A stretch of 44,954 bases of DNA from a bacterium (GTDB taxonomy: Bacteria; Verrucomicrobiota; Verrucomicrobiia; Chthoniobacterales; UBA6821): positions 273,400-318,353 of the forward strand of contig JAJZSL010000002.1 of the NCBI GenBank assembly GCA_021849805.1, given 5' to 3'. The translations under genes were made by a program, and so were the position numbers. Below the pieces are notes generated by a model, which worked only from the letters and a program-made list of their open reading frames with translations, was not told the origin of the DNA and searched no databases. The stretch's first letter is position 1, and every line of letters begins with the position of its first letter. Of the stretch, positions 42,301 through 44,954 are shown in pieces.

Positions 42301-43130
42301 AACGCTCTTTTTTCTTTCTTCTCCTTGCGCTGCTGCTCTTCACCATAACATTGTTCTTGGAGTCGCATCCGTGGAGTTGGCCATCGAAGCGCTCTCTTCT
42401 GCTCTGGCTAACCAAGAAGACTGGGAATCCTTTAGCTGAAGTTATTACAGTTATTCTTCCAGTAGCAGAGCAGAGAGGAGGGGATCTCTCTTCCTCAAGC
42501 GCTCAAGATCTAGCACTTGCGCTACGAGCTGTACTTCGACTCGAGCCCACATCAATCATCATTGACCTGCCTAAGGAAGATTACTCCACAACGCCCCTCT
42601 CTTTATTAAGAGAAGCCTACTCCAAGGGAAATGTTCATGGGATTCCAGTGCTCTTTGATACTTCGCTAACAGTAATTTCAAAACAGCCAGATGCTCTTTC
42701 TCTTCTTCCTTCCACAACAGGAAAAACAATTGCTCTAGAGGACTTACTTTTGCGCTCGGAGGAGCGAGAGCGTGGCAACATCAAGCCGGAATTTGAAATG
42801 CTCTTTGCTAAGAAAATCATTCTTATAACCAGAGCTCACGATTCCTCTCGGGGGGCTTTTCTAGAGAATCTAGAGCAGAGAAAAACTCTCAAGCCTCTTC
42901 CAAACTTCGTGGCACTTCTTTCTTTTCTTTCTCTTTTGCTGGTGTTTTTTGTGCTAGAACGCTTCTCTGGAATTGATTTTCTCCTTCTCCTCTTCTTGAG
43001 CATGCTCTGCTATGTGCTCTCCTTCGTTCTCTTTTTTCATTTTTTTGGATTTTTTCTTCCCCTTCTCTTTCCGATCATGCTTCTGCTTTTTCTCTTTTTT
43101 GGAAAAAAATCACCATCTATCTCTCTCTAG
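42297..43130 (+). CDS. Membrane protein of unknown function, CHASE2-like
   Basis: 277 aa. One N-terminal helix (FFFLLLALLLFTITLFL), an extracytoplasmic domain of about 175 residues, then two or three C-terminal helices (FVALLSFLSLLLVFFVLERF onward) and a short Lys-rich tail. The outer domain (ALRAVLRLEPTSIIIDLPKED, GIPVLFDTSLTVIS) has the alternating strand-helix layout seen in CHASE2 sensor domains, which are also followed by three helices, but no signalling output domain is present. It is translationally coupled to recN and lies nine bases before nnrDE. Confidence 0.65.
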   Translation: MKRSFFFLLLALLLFTITLFLESHPWSWPSKRSLLLWLTKKTGNPLAEVITVILPVAEQRGGDLSSSSAQDLALALRAVLRLEPTSIIIDLPKEDYSTTPLSLLREAYSKGNVHGIPVLFDTSLTVISKQPDALSLLPSTTGKTIALEDLLLRSEERERGNIKPEFEMLFAKKIILITRAHDSSRGAFLENLEQRKTLKPLPNFVALLSFLSLLLVFFVLERFSGIDFLLLLFLSMLCYVLSFVLFFHFFGFFLPLLFPIMLLLFLFFGKKSPSISL

Positions 43131-43139
43131 AAATTTTTT

Positions 43140-44621
43140 ATGATCCTCACAATTCCTCAGATGCAACGACTCGAGAAGAAGGCTTTTGAGCAAGGTGTTT
43201 CTCCCGAAAGCTTGATGGAAAAAGCAGGAGAGGGGATTGCTCGTGTTATCCAACAGTTTTTTCCAAAACCAAGAGAAGTCCTTGTCTATTGTGGCAAAGG
43301 AAAAAATACAGGGGATGCACTGCTAGCAGCTTGGTATCTGTTAGCAGCTCAATGGAGAGTTCTTCTTCGACTAACTGTTCCAAGAGAGAACATGGGAGCA
43401 GAAGTGCTCGCTCTTCTTCTTAAGCTAGAAAAAGAGAAGGGGGTAACTCTCTTGGAATCTCCGCCATTACTCTTAAGAACTCCTCTACTCATTGATGGGC
43501 TTCTAGGTCTTGGCTCTCGAGGAGCTCCTCGTGGAGCTATTAAGGAAGCAATTCAGGAGATCAACGTTTTGCGTCATGAGCAGAATGCCTTTGTCGTTGC
43601 AGTTGATTTGCCTTCAGGATTGCATGGAACAACTGGGAGAGCAGCTGCAACTTGTGTGCAGGCTGATTTAACAGTGACCATTGGTTTTGCAAAAACAGGT
43701 CTGCTCGTCGATGAAGCAACAAAATATGTCGGTCGATTAGCTGTTGTAGAGCTCCCTGAGCTGAGCAAACCTCATGCTTCAAGTGTGCGGATGCTGACTG
43801 CTTCTTCGCTGAGGAAATTATTACCACCTCGTTCTTTTGATGTTCATAAAGGTCTTTTGGGACATGTTGGTATTTTAGCAGGATCACGTGGTTACCTGGG
43901 AGCAGCATGGCTTGCTTCTAGAGCAGCTCTGAGCGCTGGTGCAGGGTTAGTCACTCTCTATGCACTACCTGACATTTATGAAATGCTTGCTTGCTCGAGC
44001 GCTCCGGAAGTGATGGTTAAGCCGATTGAAAAGTACACGGATCTTTTGGATGAACCATTAAGAGCTCTTGCTCTTGGTCCTGGTCTTGGTTTGCAACATC
44101 GTGAGGCTATTGTGGAAATCATTGAGAGATTGAGAATCCCTTCTGTTATTGACGCTGATGCTCTCAATGCTCTTGCAGAATACCCCTCCTCTCTGCTGAA
44201 GTCTCAAGCTCCTCGCCTGCTGACTCCTCATCCCGGTGAAATGGAACGACTTTTCCCACGCTTAGCGCGCTCTCGTGCTCAGTGGGCAGAAGATTTTATC
44301 AAAGAATATCCAGTAACGCTTCTCCTCAAAGGAGCAAGAACCATCATTGCTGAGAATCATTTGCCTCTCTGCTATAACACAACAGGACATCCTGGTATGG
44401 CTACTGGTGGTATGGGGGATGTTCTTACTGGAGTCCTCTCTGCTTTTCTTGCAGCAGGTCATACTTGTTGGAGCGCAGCACGGCTTGGAGCATGGCTTTG
44501 TGGGCGTAGTGCAGAATATGCCATTTATCACTCAAATTCTTCCGGGGAATCATTGGTTGCTCGTGATATTATTGAGCATCTTGGAGAAGCTTTTAAATCA
44601 CTTCGGGCTCTTGAATATTAG
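43140..44621 (+). CDS. nnrDE: Bifunctional NAD(P)H-hydrate epimerase / ADP-dependent dehydratase
   Basis: Repairs damaged NADHX and NADPHX. 493 aa in two domains. Residues 1-210 are the YjeF_N epimerase: SPESLMEKAGEGIARVIQQF, then VYCGKGKNTGDAL and VVAVDLPSGLHG. Residues about 220-493 are the ribokinase-like dehydratase: HKGLLGHVGILAGSRGYLGA, SVIDADALNALAEYPSSLL, LTPHPGEMERLF and GMATGGMGDVLTGVLSAFLA. This fusion is common in bacteria. The gene ends one base before a dispersed repeat. Confidence 0.96.
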   Translation: MILTIPQMQRLEKKAFEQGVSPESLMEKAGEGIARVIQQFFPKPREVLVYCGKGKNTGDALLAAWYLLAAQWRVLLRLTVPRENMGAEVLALLLKLEKEKGVTLLESPPLLLRTPLLIDGLLGLGSRGAPRGAIKEAIQEINVLRHEQNAFVVAVDLPSGLHGTTGRAAATCVQADLTVTIGFAKTGLLVDEATKYVGRLAVVELPELSKPHASSVRMLTASSLRKLLPPRSFDVHKGLLGHVGILAGSRGYLGAAWLASRAALSAGAGLVTLYALPDIYEMLACSSAPEVMVKPIEKYTDLLDEPLRALALGPGLGLQHREAIVEIIERLRIPSVIDADALNALAEYPSSLLKSQAPRLLTPHPGEMERLFPRLARSRAQWAEDFIKEYPVTLLLKGARTIIAENHLPLCYNTTGHPGMATGGMGDVLTGVLSAFLAAGHTCWSAARLGAWLCGRSAEYAIYHSNSSGESLVARDIIEHLGEAFKSLRALEY

Positions 44622-44622
44622 T

Positions 44623-44738
44623 AGCATTTTCACAAACGTTGCAGTTTTGTGCATTGCGGTGTCACTTTGATGCTCGAGTCCTCGAGTATCAAAATACACT
44701 GCGGATCTGCAGGCCTTGTTTCTCGCACTCAATCGGCT
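44623..44738 (+). repeat. Dispersed repeat family B, copy 2
   Basis: About 116 bp homologous to 4533-4645. Here a strong hairpin is visible: GTGT..TTTGATGCTCGAG and CTCGAGTATCAAA..ACAC, centred near 44680, with a two-base loop, G-T pairs and a short internal bulge (44659-44699). It begins one base after the nnrDE stop codon. Confidence 0.8.
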
Positions 44739-44954
44739 GCAATTTGATACACTATAAAACACTTTAGTCTTTTTACCGACTTCCTACAGCGTCATTCCCT
44801 TTTCCTTTTCTTAATTCCCGCTTTCTTCTCTGTTGTCTTTGCAGCCCTTTTGTCCTTTCTTCTCTATTGTTGTTACACCCTTTCCGTCATTCCCACTCTC
44901 TTTTCGTCATTCCCGCGGAGGCGGGAATCCAGAACACGTTCTATCCTTCTGCTG
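44739..44954. other. Non-coding pyrimidine-rich tail with a GTCATTCCC repeat and palindrome
   Basis: No gene is seen. The region is rich in TTTTC/CTTTT tracts and has GTCATTCCC three times (44791, 44886, 44906). The last copy forms the perfect inverted repeat ATTCCCGC-GGAG-GCGGGAAT (44909-44928) within CGTCATTCCCGCGGAGGCGG, a form shared with widespread REP-like/dRS3-like intergenic repeats of other bacteria. The window ends here. Confidence 0.6.

Overview
This is a dense bacterial chromosome segment of roughly 40-45% GC by eye, with about 43 supported protein genes, an RNase P RNA and several dispersed repeats. It holds a type III secretion (T3SS) block, a eukaryote-like GSII glutamine synthetase, a Dxs with a GDAAFTCG cofactor motif and a distinctive short RNA polymerase omega. 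Together these suggest a host-associated member of the PVC superphylum, most likely Verrucomicrobiota. That assignment is inference from gene content; no 16S gene is present.

Region by region. 1-4532: a T3SS block in the order sctP(partial)-Q-R-S-T-U. 4533-4987: two kinds of dispersed repeat side by side. 4988-8700: an exported protein resembling the formylglycine-generating/sulfatase-modifying fold, then a cytochrome-oxidase group (ctaE, a SCO copper chaperone, a small membrane protein, a DUF420 protein, a soluble protein). 8767-11673: an APC permease fused to a Usp domain, and a family 2 glycosyltransferase. 11630-13027 (minus): pabA/trpG-like amidotransferase, smpB and rpoZ. 13273-21328: an exported protein, xseB-dxs, a polysaccharide deacetylase, lolD-ybgC-like genes, plsY-gpsA and an exported MsrB. 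21372-26700 (minus): a small unknown gene, nadE, rpoA-rplQ and GSII glutamine synthetase. 26886-31631: a very small kinase-like protein overlapping a PP2C phosphatase, fabG, a glycogen-synthase-like GT4 enzyme and obgE. 31697-39003: def-exbD-exbB, a 598-aa protein with five 52-aa repeats, comM, a small ORF and a 513-aa protein with a PPST tandem tract. 39100-39500: rnpB. 39617-44621: a PhnP-like hydrolase, recN, a membrane protein and bifunctional nnrDE.

The most striking non-coding feature is a family of 166-bp elements with about 30-bp terminal inverted repeats. There are five full copies, all in the same orientation and all between genes, plus two solo right ends that share a variant terminus. 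They look like miniature inverted-repeat transposable elements (or ERIC-like palindromes) with TA target sites. A second, about 115-bp family occurs at both ends of the window and begins at, or one base after, the stop codon of sctU and of nnrDE.

How the genes may work together: the T3SS block supplies the export gate, switch, C-ring and needle-length components of an injectisome. Several unrecognised proteins with Ser/Thr/Pro/Gln-rich N-termini or repeats (598 aa, 513 aa, 110 aa) are plausible substrates, but this is conjecture. The rest is mostly housekeeping: phospholipid, isoprenoid and NAD metabolism, ribosome rescue, transcription and DNA repair.
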